Below, in pieces: positions 1-7,053 of a stretch of DNA of 42,232 bases; position 1 is the first letter of the stretch, and every line of letters begins with the position of its first letter. The stretch comes from Candidatus Aerophobota bacterium (GTDB lineage: Bacteria > Aerophobota > Aerophobia > Aerophobales > Aerophobaceae): NCBI GenBank assembly GCA_030672545.1, contig DAOVGF010000031.1:1-42232 (forward strand), read 5' to 3'. The notes under the pieces were generated by a model. That model worked only from the letters and a program-made list of their open reading frames with translations, was not told the origin of the DNA and searched no databases. A program made the translations under genes and the position numbers.

Positions 1-257
1 TGAGCTCGTACTCTGGTTAAGGTTTCCAGTCCGGAGCTGTCGGGTAGGGAAAGATCCAGAAGAACCAGGTCAAACTTCTCTTTACTCAGGTATTCCAGGC
101 CCGTTTTAAGTTCATCTACCCAGTCCAGGGTAAGTTTGGCACCTTTGGCCTCCAAGATCATCTCTTTTATTAAGCGGGCATCGCCGGGATTATCCTCGAT
201 AAGGAGAACCTTAATGAGGGAAAATAGAGAATGGCAACTGTTGGATTGCTCACTCAT
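1..257 (-). CDS. Response-regulator receiver domain protein (partial, C-terminus outside window)
   Basis: The reverse strand encodes an ATG-started protein running off the left edge; 85 residues are visible. After a short polar N-terminus it reads VLLIEDNPGDARLIKEMI, the start of a CheY-like receiver domain in which E and D form the acidic pocket. Further on, FDLVLLDLSLPDSSG supplies the phospho-accepting Asp (in LLDLSLPD) and the following loop. A stretch AGGAAAAAAG lies a few bases before the ATG. The EDNPGDARL wording is typical of stand-alone receivers and of receivers attached to sensor or diguanylate cyclase modules. The output domain, if any, is not visible, so its role in signalling cannot be stated. 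No kinase gene is seen beside it. Confidence 0.88.
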   Translation of the reverse strand, partial: MSEQSNSCHSLFSLIKVLLIEDNPGDARLIKEMILEAKGAKLTLDWVDELKTGLEYLSKEKFDLVLLDLSLPDSSGLETLTRVRA

Positions 258-349
258 TATCTTTTTTCCTTAAGTTAAATTGCTTTTTTGGGCGACTGAA
301 CCCGCTCCTACCCGAGCATAGGAGGCCTCCCCTACCCATCTTAGCACAC

Positions 350-427
350 TCAAGTAGGTTTCCCAAAATGACCTTTCTCCACCAGTTCAGGCTTGGCCAA
401 AACGCCATAGTTGAAAGGTAATCTCAT
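350..427 (-). CDS. Possible 25-residue peptide, function unknown
   Basis: A leftward ORF begins with ATG at 427 and ends with TGA at 350-352. It would encode a peptide beginning MRLPFNYGVLAKPELVEK and ending HFGKPT. An AGGTGG Shine-Dalgarno-like sequence lies 5 bases before the ATG, which is the main reason to list it. The peptide has no membrane segment and no Cys. It could be a small functional peptide, a peptide precursor, the remnant of a longer gene, or chance. I recognise no family. Confidence 0.25.
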   Translation of the reverse strand: MRLPFNYGVLAKPELVEKGHFGKPT

Positions 428-692
428 AGGATCCACCTAAAAAAATACATTTTCTTTAAAGATAACTCTTTTTGACCATACGTCAACTTCTCTAAACACC
501 AATCCTACGTAATATTATACGAAAATCATAAGAATGCAATGAACCTAAACGTATTTGATATTTAATAGCTAATTTTTGTCGGGAAAAAATGGTGGCCACG
601 GACTTTAACTCCTCTATTGTAATCCGGTAGCCACAAGCTTTAGGCTGTGTTTCACAATAAGGTAAGTTTTCGGGAAAAGTGGAAAAAGTTGG

Positions 693-721
693 TTGACAAG
701 GACCGCTTGATAGTGTATGTT
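693..721 (+). promoter_or_regulatory. Sigma70-like promoter for the nitroreductase gene
   Basis: TTGACA at 693-698 is followed after 17 bases by TATGTT at 716-721. The expected start near 728 leaves a leader of about 60 bases before the ATG at 789. This is a sequence match only. Confidence 0.6.
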
Positions 722-788
722 TTGCTCAATTGACGGCTCACCCTTAAGGTAAACAAATTATTACAGTTATTATAACAAGGAGGGTTAG

Positions 789-1301
789 ATGGATGTCTTT
801 ACGGCAATCAAGGGGAGAAGGAGTGTAAGAGCCTACCAAGACAAAGAAATTGAAGAGGAAAAACTCAATAAGGTTTTAGAGGCTGGAAGACTGGCTCCCT
901 CAGCCAGTAATAGGCAAGAATGGAAATTCATTGTGGTCAAGGATGAGCAAACAAGGAGAAAATTGGGCCAGGCGGCCAATGGGCAAGGTTTTGTGGGAGA
1001 GGCACCGGTGGTAATAGTTATCTGTGCCACCGAAACTCAACACGTAATGCCCTGCGGTCAACTGAGCTACCCCATTGATCTGGCCATAGCCACTGATCAT
1101 ATGACTCTGGAGGCCTACGAGCTGGGTTTGGGGACCTGTTGGATTGGTGCTTTCCACCAAGCCAAGGTTAAGGAGATTCTCAGCATTCCCGATAATATAA
1201 GAGTGCCTATCCTCTTTCCCCTGGGTTATCCATCTCATAAGTCTTCTCCCAAACCAAGGAAAAACTTGAGTGAAGTAGTTTCCTACGAAAAATACCAATG
1301 A
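789..1301 (+). CDS. Nitroreductase family protein (FMN-dependent)
   Basis: This 170-residue protein starts [17 protein letters not shown]. The RRSVR motif at residues 10-14 contacts the FMN phosphate in this family. [15 protein letters not shown] (about 37-51) is the usual flavin-binding loop, and GTCWIGAF (about 114-121) is the conserved region before the C-terminal helix. The length matches short nitroreductase-fold proteins, which act as NAD(P)H-dependent flavin oxidoreductases in the cytoplasm; the substrate cannot be read from sequence. A strong ribosome binding site, AAGGAGGG, lies 6 bases before the ATG. Its 3' end overlaps the convergent pdxA by 19 bases, and no terminator is visible between them. 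Confidence 0.93.
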   Translation: MDVFTAIKGRRSVRAYQDKEIEEEKLNKVLEAGRLAPSASNRQEWKFIVVKDEQTRRKLGQAANGQGFVGEAPVVIVICATETQHVMPCGQLSYPIDLAIATDHMTLEAYELGLGTCWIGAFHQAKVKEILSIPDNIRVPILFPLGYPSHKSSPKPRKNLSEVVSYEKYQ

Positions 1302-2329
1302 GGTGTCTTAGCCAGACGAGCAGCCAGCTCGATGGCCTGAAGCAGACTATCGGGACTGGCTGTTCCCTGCCCTGCTCTATCAAAGGCTACCCCATGATCT
1401 ACCGAAGTTCTTACCATAGGAAGACCTAAAGTAACATTAACTCCCTGCACGGATTTCCAGCTCTGGGAGTAAGCATCCCAGTTAAAAGCCAGTAGTTTCA
1501 GAGGTATATGACCCTGGTCATGATACATAGCTACTGCCACATCATACCCTTCACTTCTTAACTTAACCAGGGCTGTATCTGGAGGCAGGGGACCCTCGAC
1601 CAGCATTCCTTCATCTCTGGCCTGGCACACTGCCGGGATGATTTCCCTTTCTTCCTCACTACCAAAGAGCCCTCCGTCACTGGCATGAGGGTTAAGACCG
1701 AGAACAAGAATCCTGGGATTTTCAATTTCCAGACCTATCAGGGCTTGATGAGCCAGTCTTACAACCTTCAAAATCCTCTCTTTCTTAATAAGTGAAGGAA
1801 CCTCCTTGAGAGCAACATGAGTAGTTACGTGAACTACTCGGAGGTCACCCACCACCAACATCATAGCGTAGTCTTTCGTTCCGGTCTCTTGAGCAAACAT
1901 CTCCGTATGGCCGGGATAGGAAGAACCAGCTAAATAAATAGCCTGTTTGTGAATTGGCCCGGTAGTGACAGCATCAATACAGCCGGCCCTGGCCAGATTG
2001 ATAGCCTGGTTGATATAATCCAGGGAAGCCTGACCTCCCATCTTGCTCACCTTCCCATAGGTCAGATTTTCTATCTTAACATTACCAAGATCCAAAACAT
2101 CGATTGTTCCAAATTTATAGTTCCCCTTTCCCAGGCTCTTCACTGGATTTAAGTCAAGACCGACCCTAACAATTTCGCAGGCCAGTTGTATTACTCTGGC
2201 ATCACCAATGATTAGAGGACGGCAGATTCGGTAAATCCGAGATTCACTAAGAGCTTTGGCCGCAATTTCTGGCCCTATCCCGGCGGGATCTCCCATAGTG
2301 ATACCAATCAGGGGAAGTTCAGAAGGCAA
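1283..2329 (-). CDS. pdxA: 4-hydroxythreonine-4-phosphate dehydrogenase family protein (PdxA)
   Basis: PdxA oxidises 4-phosphohydroxy-L-threonine in the DXP-dependent route to pyridoxal phosphate. Relatives (PdxA2) act on phosphorylated threonate or erythronate. The N-terminus carries [13 protein letters not shown]. Three metal-ligand His positions are present: in YPGHTE, in VTTHVALK and in AMYHDQGH (residues 141, 171 and 270 from the TTG start). I chose TTG at 2329 because GGGAGG sits 5 bases upstream and the product then begins like the family (348 residues). An ATG at 2365 would add 12 residues and a longer overlap with the patatin gene. With the TTG start it overlaps that gene's stop by 11 bases, suggesting coupling. 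No pdxJ is near; a 2-hydroxyacid dehydrogenase lies three genes upstream, so a sugar-acid role is an alternative. Confidence 0.92.
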   Translation of the reverse strand: MPSELPLIGITMGDPAGIGPEIAAKALSESRIYRICRPLIIGDARVIQLACEIVRVGLDLNPVKSLGKGNYKFGTIDVLDLGNVKIENLTYGKVSKMGGQASLDYINQAINLARAGCIDAVTTGPIHKQAIYLAGSSYPGHTEMFAQETGTKDYAMMLVVGDLRVVHVTTHVALKEVPSLIKKERILKVVRLAHQALIGLEIENPRILVLGLNPHASDGGLFGSEEEREIIPAVCQARDEGMLVEGPLPPDTALVKLRSEGYDVAVAMYHDQGHIPLKLLAFNWDAYSQSWKSVQGVNVTLGLPMVRTSVDHGVAFDRAGQGTASPDSLLQAIELAARLAKTPHWYFS

Positions 2330-3401
2330 ATTTTCCTCCCAGGTAAAACAATTTGTCGTTTCCACTTATAGGACTGGATGAATCAAATTTACCAAAAGTT
2401 TCCTTGTTCAAAAACCTGAGAATCTCAGTGGGATGGTAATCATTAGCTCCAAATAAAGTCAGTGTTTTTGTCGCTCCCTCAATAGCCACCTTTTTCAGGA
2501 CGGTCTGACTTATAGTTGTTCTCTTAATTTTGGTTGATTTTGCTGGAAATATAGCTATGATGTTTACCCTTCTCTCAGAAGCGATTGTCTTACCCATAAC
2601 GATATTTAGCTGGTCGCTCAACTTTTTATACTTAGTCATATAAGTTTGGTAGAAATTCTGACTATGTTTTTTCATTCTTGGTTCCACCAGAAATTCGTGG
2701 ATGATTCCCCGAGGTCTGACCGGGACATACTCCTTCGGTCTGGTAGTTACTACTAATATATCTGTGCATTCTCTGCGGATAGCCTCTTCAATAGGAATAG
2801 GGCAAGAAACACCCCCGTCCAGATAAGCTACTCCTTTTATGTCAACCGGGACATCGTAGGCAAAGGGCATAGCCGCAGTTGCCTTAAGAACCTTGAGTAA
2901 ATCAATCTCTGGGGATCGGTTACTAAAAAGTACCGATTTACCGGTGGAGATATCAGTAAGTATGATATTGAAAACTGTCGAGGAATTCAGAACTTTTTGG
3001 ATATTAAGAGGCTTCATTTTTGTTATGACTTTGATTAAGAAATCTATGTTGACCATTTTTTTCAGACGGAAGAAATTGACAAAATTGGCGTTATTAATAT
3101 TTTGATAGTAAATGGTAGTTCCATAGGCGGCCTGGCCCGAGAGAAAGTAGGCCTCATTCAAAGCTCCGGCAGATACCCCATAGACCTCATCAAATCCCTC
3201 GGTGTATCCCAGTTCCTCCAGAGCAGTACAGACACCGGCTCCAAATACTCCCCGCATTCCCCCTCCCTGGAGTACCAAAGCAGATTTTATTTTGGACTTT
3301 ATCCCTTTTCTTCTCTCCTTACGGCGTTTTTTTATGTTATTGAGAGCTTGAATGGGATTTTTTCCCCCGTAATCGGCATCATTTATGCTGTTCGAGGACA
3401 A
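2319..3401 (-). CDS. Patatin-like phospholipase family protein
   Basis: Patatin-like proteins are serine acyl hydrolases using a Ser-Asp dyad. The oxyanion loop QGGGMRGVFGAG is at about residues 45-56. The nucleophile Ser77 lies in GVSAG, and the catalytic Asp195 is in YLDGGVS. The family commonly acts on membrane phospholipids, but the substrate is unknown. The start is uncertain: the longest frame begins at TTG 3401 (360 residues) with only a weak GGGAGAG 12 bases before it. The first 40 residues are highly basic and outside the catalytic core, so a shorter protein is possible. It is about 90 bases downstream of the beta-barrel-like gene on the same strand and overlaps pdxA at its end. Confidence 0.88.
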   Translation of the reverse strand: MSSNSINDADYGGKNPIQALNNIKKRRKERRKGIKSKIKSALVLQGGGMRGVFGAGVCTALEELGYTEGFDEVYGVSAGALNEAYFLSGQAAYGTTIYYQNINNANFVNFFRLKKMVNIDFLIKVITKMKPLNIQKVLNSSTVFNIILTDISTGKSVLFSNRSPEIDLLKVLKATAAMPFAYDVPVDIKGVAYLDGGVSCPIPIEEAIRRECTDILVVTTRPKEYVPVRPRGIIHEFLVEPRMKKHSQNFYQTYMTKYKKLSDQLNIVMGKTIASERRVNIIAIFPAKSTKIKRTTISQTVLKKVAIEGATKTLTLFGANDYHPTEILRFLNKETFGKFDSSSPISGNDKLFYLGGKFAF

Positions 3402-3493
3402 GAGTTTTATAGTCTCTCCCTTTCTAAAATTTCTTTGAACTCACTTGTTACTACCCCTTTTGTTTTTCGCCACCGAGGGAAAAAATGTAAGTT

Positions 3494-3967
3494 TCAAAAA
3501 AAGGAGTAACGAAGACCGACACCATAATCCACGTCAAATTCAGTGGAGGGCATAAACGACATTACCGGGGCAATTTCCATAAAAAAAGTGAGAGGGGAAT
3601 CCTTAAAAAAGTGCTCCAGGCCGGCTGCTAACCTCAGTCCAATTTCTCCCTCTTTAGGAGCAGCAATGAACCGTACCCCGATTCCGTAATAGATTAGATT
3701 CTGAGCTGGTGCCTTTATGACTTCTTTGGCTGCTCGATGCCACAGGTAATCACCGTGAAAACGAAATAGGCTTTGGTCAAAGTCCCAGGCTCCCGCTAAA
3801 TCAATAGCCCTATCAGAACTCTTCCACATCTTGAAACTTATCCCGGTAGGCTTACCCAGGATGAGTCCTATCTCGTAAGGTGCCTTCTCTGCGGCCAAAC
3901 AAATTTGCCCACTGAAGATCATCCATATCCCCAGCAATATCACGGCTACTTTTATCATTTTCATCAT
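3494..3967 (-). CDS. Secreted small beta-barrel-like protein (DUF3996/BAPKO_0422-like)
   Basis: The 157-residue product has a clear signal peptide: basic start, hydrophobic VAVILLGIWMIFSG, and a probable cut after CLAA near residue 26. The mature part alternates polar and hydrophobic residues, with EIGLILGKPTGISFKMW and a later GIGVRF, and ends GVGLRYSFF. A C-terminal Phe on a predicted strand is a typical outer-membrane barrel signal. The ILGxPTGxSxK pattern recalls the Borrelia BAPKO_0422/DUF3996 group. From memory of that family, I infer an eight-strand barrel. GGGAGGT precedes two adjacent ATGs (3967 and 3964); either could be the start. It is one of the main signs of a diderm envelope here. 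Function is unknown. Confidence 0.72.
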   Translation of the reverse strand: MMKMIKVAVILLGIWMIFSGQICLAAEKAPYEIGLILGKPTGISFKMWKSSDRAIDLAGAWDFDQSLFRFHGDYLWHRAAKEVIKAPAQNLIYYGIGVRFIAAPKEGEIGLRLAAGLEHFFKDSPLTFFMEIAPVMSFMPSTEFDVDYGVGLRYSFF

Positions 3968-4023
3968 TAGACCTCCCTTTTCTTCGGTCTGACTCTATTG
4001 ACTTCCTCCGGGGACTTCTCTTT

Positions 4024-4779
4024 TTACTCCTCCTGCAATATTCTTAGAATATCCTGGTGTATTTTACTGTTGGAAGCAATGTACTGGTCAACCTGGGGAG
4101 TCCAGGGATTACCTTGAAGGTCGGTTACCTTTCCTCCGGCCTCCTCTACAATGAGAGCTCCGGCGGAGAAATCCCAGGGTTTGTCATGATACTCTATTTG
4201 TAAGTCAATCTGGCCATTGGCTATAAAGGAAAGACTTCGGGCACTAGAGCCAAACATCCTCACATTGAAAACATTGTCTGCCAACTTACCAAGATTAGTT
4301 AGCATAACCTCCTGGTTATACTGTAGGCTGCTGTCGTAAACCATGGAAACCTGGGGCAGGTCTCTTCGAGAAACCGCAATCCTCTCATTGTTAAGATAAG
4401 CTCCCTTACCTTTTTCAGCAACATATAACTCCGCCGTAACCGGTAGGAAAATAACTCCTAAAATTATCTCTTCTTCCCATTCCAGAGCTATGGAAACTCC
4501 GAAAATTCCCACTTTATGGATGTAATTGTGGGTTCCGTCCAGGGGATCAATTATCCATCTGTATTTTGAGTGATTCTCTTCAGCCGGACTCTCCTCGGAT
4601 AAAATACTATGATGGGGATATTTCTCCTTGATCAGGCTAATTATCGTTGTCTGAGCTTCCAAATCAACATTAGTTACCAGTTCCCTACCACTCTTCTTGG
4701 TAATCTTGTGAATTCTACCAAAGTTATCTATTAGTATTTTGCCGGCCTCTTTTGCAGCTCTAATTGCTAACTCCCTCAT
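4024..4779 (-). CDS. Inositol monophosphatase family protein
   Basis: This is a Mg-dependent sugar-phosphate phosphatase of the IMPase/FBPase/CysQ fold. Motifs in order are SEESPAEE (metal-binding Glu), WIIDPLDGTHNY (the DPxDGT signature with two metal-binding Asp) and PWDFSAGALIVEEAGG near the C-terminus (the W-D-x-A-A-G type motif). The length, 251 residues, is normal. Two ATGs compete: the GGGAGG ends one base before ATG 4785 but 7 bases before ATG 4779, so I chose 4779. Substrate (inositol phosphate, fructose bisphosphate or PAP) cannot be told. It sits 33 bases downstream of a 2-hydroxyacid dehydrogenase gene and is probably cotranscribed. Confidence 0.93.
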   Translation of the reverse strand: MRELAIRAAKEAGKILIDNFGRIHKITKKSGRELVTNVDLEAQTTIISLIKEKYPHHSILSEESPAEENHSKYRWIIDPLDGTHNYIHKVGIFGVSIALEWEEEIILGVIFLPVTAELYVAEKGKGAYLNNERIAVSRRDLPQVSMVYDSSLQYNQEVMLTNLGKLADNVFNVRMFGSSARSLSFIANGQIDLQIEYHDKPWDFSAGALIVEEAGGKVTDLQGNPWTPQVDQYIASNSKIHQDILRILQEE

Positions 4780-4812
4780 CAACATACCTCCCTAAAATAA
4801 TCATAAACGTTT

Positions 4813-5778
4813 TTATTTTGTTTTCAGGGCATAGCGAGCTTTTTCTCCCCGAAGAACCCTTATTACTTCTTGAGCGGCCATAACTCCCATTCTCTTGTTT
4901 GCTTCTTTAGTGTAACTGCCAATGTGAGGAGTAGGCAGAAAATTATTCAGCTTAAACAGGGGAAACTCATCTCCCGGAGGCTCCTGAGAATATACATCAG
5001 TGGCTGCTCCGGCTAAACGGCCTTCCTTCAAAACTTCATAAAGATCTCTCTCGTTAACTATTTCTCCTCGGGAAGTATTTATTAAATAGGCATCTTTCTT
5101 AATTTGAGATAATTCCTCCCTGGCCAAAAAATTGCGGGTGGAGGAAGAAAGAGGTAAATGAACAGTAATGAAGTCTGATTCTCTGAGCAATTTTAATAAC
5201 TTTACTGCTTTTACCGGGAATTTTCTCTCAAGAATAGGTTTTCTTATCGTATCATAATAAAAAACAGGCATCTCAAAACCCTGAGCTCTTCTAAGCACTG
5301 CTTGGCCGATGTGGCCTATCCCGATGATACCGAGAGTTTTACCGTAAACCTCTGTACCCATATATTTGTTACCTTCCCAGAGACCTTTTTTGGCTGAAAT
5401 ACTGGCCGGAATTATTTTTCGAGCCAAAGCTAACATCAAAGCAAAGACAAGATCGGCCACAGCCTCATAGTTAGCTCCCGGGGTTCGGGAAATAACTATT
5501 CCTCTTCGGGTAGCCTCATTAACATCTATATTATCTAGACCTACACCGTGTTTTACTATTACCTTGAGGTCATTGGCTTCCTTCAAAGTATTTCTTCCTA
5601 CCTTATCTAATCCAACAATTAAAGCCTGGTATCCCCTAATTCTTCGCGCCAATTCGTCATCATTATGAGGTCCGGGCTCCTGGTTTACCTCACAGTAATG
5701 AGATTCTAAGATTCTCAGAGGTTCCCGGTTAGCTCTACCAAAAGACCTGGTGGTCACTAAAATTCTCGACTTCTTCAT
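4813..5778 (-). CDS. D-isomer 2-hydroxyacid dehydrogenase (phosphoglycerate dehydrogenase-like)
   Basis: This 321-residue cytoplasmic NAD(P)-dependent enzyme belongs to the SerA/GhrB/PdxB fold. The nucleotide-binding GIIGIGHIGQA lies at residues 150-160, with an acidic Asp176 at the end of the second strand suggesting NAD preference. Catalytic residues are Arg237 (NTSRGE), Glu266 (SQEPP) and His285 (PHIGS). There is no C-terminal ACT domain, so it is the short form. The ACT-less form fits 3-phosphoglycerate, hydroxypyruvate or erythronate 4-phosphate dehydrogenases. With pdxA in the same leftward run, a PdxB-like or sugar-acid role is possible but unproven. GGGAAGAG precedes the ATG. Confidence 0.9.
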   Translation of the reverse strand: MKKSRILVTTRSFGRANREPLRILESHYCEVNQEPGPHNDDELARRIRGYQALIVGLDKVGRNTLKEANDLKVIVKHGVGLDNIDVNEATRRGIVISRTPGANYEAVADLVFALMLALARKIIPASISAKKGLWEGNKYMGTEVYGKTLGIIGIGHIGQAVLRRAQGFEMPVFYYDTIRKPILERKFPVKAVKLLKLLRESDFITVHLPLSSSTRNFLAREELSQIKKDAYLINTSRGEIVNERDLYEVLKEGRLAGAATDVYSQEPPGDEFPLFKLNNFLPTPHIGSYTKEANKRMGVMAAQEVIRVLRGEKARYALKTK

Positions 5779-5814
5779 TTCTTCTCTTCCCAGTAGATTT
5801 AGATGTCTGAAAAA

Positions 5815-5979
5815 TCAGGAATTAAGGCCTGACTGATTTAATTTCCTTAATTCGATCAAAATTTCTTTCAAAAGCATAAGGTGAAGACGACGGTAGTTAA
5901 TCTGGCTTGATAACTTGGCCCATTTTCTTGGATTGTCCTCGGCTATGTAATTCTCCAGGAAATCTAAAATGTCTTTCAT
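5815..5979 (-). CDS. Small helical hypothetical protein (54 residues)
   Basis: A short ORF lies between the DUF2284 gene and the dehydrogenase gene on the same strand. From ATG 5979 it encodes 54 residues: an acidic first half (MKDILDFLENYIAEDNPRKW) and a hydrophobic, probably helical second half (LHLMLLKEILIELRKL). GAGGAG lies 10 bases upstream of this ATG. The frame extends upstream to 6036, overlapping the DUF2284 gene, but no ribosome binding site supports that start. There is no signal peptide or Cys. I recognise no family; it could be a small regulatory or partner protein. Confidence 0.5.
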   Translation of the reverse strand: MKDILDFLENYIAEDNPRKWAKLSSQINYRRLHLMLLKEILIELRKLNQSGLNS

Positions 5980-5999
5980 TTTGAGAAAACTCCTCTTAA

Positions 6000-6653
6000 T
6001 TAATAGATAAATATTATACCCAGGGAAATAGCGCAAGGAATGGAGGTAAGCTCGACATTACGATGAGCTACCGGATATATATCCCATCCCACCTGGGTAG
6101 CCAATCGATAGGCATCAATTCCCACTGCTTCCATAGACGGTCTTGCTTTGAGAGGAAATCGACAACGACCACTGTCCAAAAACTGACATATTTGCCCTCC
6201 GCAAAGAGCTGTTTTGCATCCACCCGCGGCAAAACCCATAGCCAGATAGTATCCATCGTTGAAAGCTAAAGCTTCAACCTCCGAGACTATACGATGTGTT
6301 TTTCCTTGATGCTTCATATGGGCCCTATGCCACTTTTCATTGTCTACAAAATCCTCGACTGGAAGCACGTCATTTCTGGTAAAAATGGCGTAACTGAATT
6401 TATTCAAAACTTTTCTCATTTCTTCTGGTTCCGGCGTATACGGAGGACAGTTCGGACTTTCTCCATAAAGGTGACAGAGGGGAACTAAACACTTCATGCG
6501 CACCCTTTCATCAACAACTACCTGACCGGCTGAGACAATCTTTGCCTCATCTGCTCCGGCCTCCAAAGCTTTTTGCCGGTATTTCTCCAGGTCTTCCCTC
6601 AGTTTTTCCGGAGAGATCTGGAGAGAAATTTTTCTGGCCACAATTTTATCCAT
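6000..6653 (-). CDS. DUF2284 predicted metal-binding protein
   Basis: The 217-residue protein matches the DUF2284 pattern. An N-terminal cluster CLVPLCHLYGESPNCPPY gives Cys55, Cys60 and Cys69. A second cluster around CKTALCGGQIC and GRCRFPLKARPSMEA gives Cys146, 151, 156 and 164, ending in the highly conserved ARPSMEAVGID. Seven Cys in this arrangement suggest an iron-sulfur or other metal site; that is inference, since the family's activity is unknown to me. These proteins are common in anaerobes, often near corrinoid or methyl-transfer genes, none of which occur here. It is first in the leftward run, with a promoter match at 6717-6745. The last dozen residues are hydrophobic (AISLGIIFIY), which is unusual for such a protein. 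Confidence 0.87.
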   Translation of the reverse strand: MDKIVARKISLQISPEKLREDLEKYRQKALEAGADEAKIVSAGQVVVDERVRMKCLVPLCHLYGESPNCPPYTPEPEEMRKVLNKFSYAIFTRNDVLPVEDFVDNEKWHRAHMKHQGKTHRIVSEVEALAFNDGYYLAMGFAAGGCKTALCGGQICQFLDSGRCRFPLKARPSMEAVGIDAYRLATQVGWDIYPVAHRNVELTSIPCAISLGIIFIY

Positions 6654-6716
6654 AGTTTTACCTCAACTAATTTTTTTCCGGTTTTGGTGACTTTTTCCTA
6701 TGGTCAACTTAGAGCT

Positions 6717-6745
6717 ATGTTACAAAATCAATCCTCTTGTGTCAA
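6717..6745 (-). promoter_or_regulatory. Sigma70-like promoter for the leftward DUF2284-pdxA run
   Basis: On the reverse strand TTGACA (6745-6740) is followed after 17 bases by TAACAT (6722-6717). The predicted start near 6709 leaves a leader of about 56 bases before the ATG at 6653. Confidence 0.5.
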
Positions 6746-6773
6746 AAACTGGAAGTGTCTTCTTTCGGAAAAT

Positions 6774-6791
6774 GGGAGGTTAAAACCTCCC
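6774..6791. repeat. Short inverted repeat, possible operator
   Basis: GGGAGGT (6774-6780) and its exact complement ACCTCCC (6785-6791) flank TAAA. No T-run follows on either strand, so a terminator is unlikely. It lies about 30 bases upstream of the leftward -35, a plausible place for a regulator to bind. Confidence 0.35.
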
Positions 6792-6911
6792 CTTGTATGT
6801 TAAACTATACAAGTGAAACAAGCAAGTACCTACCCAATAGAATAGGGACTTTTTTTGGCGAAGATAAAGTGGAGATAATTTATGAATTCCTATGCCTCAA
6901 GGAAAAGAAGA

Positions 6912-6939
6912 TTGACTTCTTAAAAAATTCCCCTAAACT
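6912..6939 (+). promoter_or_regulatory. Weak promoter match upstream of the NagB-like gene
   Basis: TTGACT (6912-6917), 16-base spacer, TAAACT (6934-6939). The -10 matches consensus at 4 of 6 positions. It is the best candidate found, with a leader of just over 100 bases. Confidence 0.3.
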
Positions 6940-7053
6940 GTTGAAAATGACTCTTGAGTTCATCAAGTTTATCTATGGTCATAGTTAGTTACCAATTACA
7001 AAATGAGGCTAAAATATTCTTAATGGACTTACCCAATAGCCAAGGAGGAAAAG

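Larger units (their letters stand above)
258..788. other. 531-base gap between receiver gene and nitroreductase gene
   Basis: No protein gene of ordinary size is supported here. It holds a 25-codon leftward ORF with a good ribosome binding site (350-427, listed separately), a perfect 10-bp palindrome GGAGGCCTCC at 321-330, an AT-rich stretch around 430-580, and the nitroreductase promoter at 693-721. I see no tRNA and no riboswitch that I can name. Two similar strings, GGTGGCCAC near 591 and GGTAGCCAC near 606-625, are probably chance. Confidence 0.6.
6654..7053. other. 400-base divergent intergenic region
   Basis: It separates the leftward DUF2284 gene from the rightward NagB-like gene. It contains a leftward promoter match (6717-6745), a weaker rightward one (6912-6939), and a 7-bp inverted repeat GGGAGGT-taaa-ACCTCCC at 6774-6791. 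An open frame at 6737-6988 lacks a ribosome binding site and a convincing start, so I do not call it. Confidence 0.6.

Noticed and set aside
590-650. Possible c-di-GMP riboswitch in the gap before the nitroreductase gene
   Set aside because: A short ATCCGGTAG string recalls part of that aptamer, but the other conserved segments and the two-helix layout are missing.
900-1298. Long reverse-strand frame opposite the nitroreductase gene
   Set aside because: The forward frame has a strong ribosome binding site, promoter and clear family motifs; the reverse frame is its shadow and has no motif.
6737-6988. 83-codon open frame on the + strand in the DUF2284/NagB gap
   Set aside because: It starts with TTG without a ribosome binding site, its internal ATG (6797) also lacks one, and the sequence resembles no family. 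It overlaps likely promoter elements of both flanking genes.
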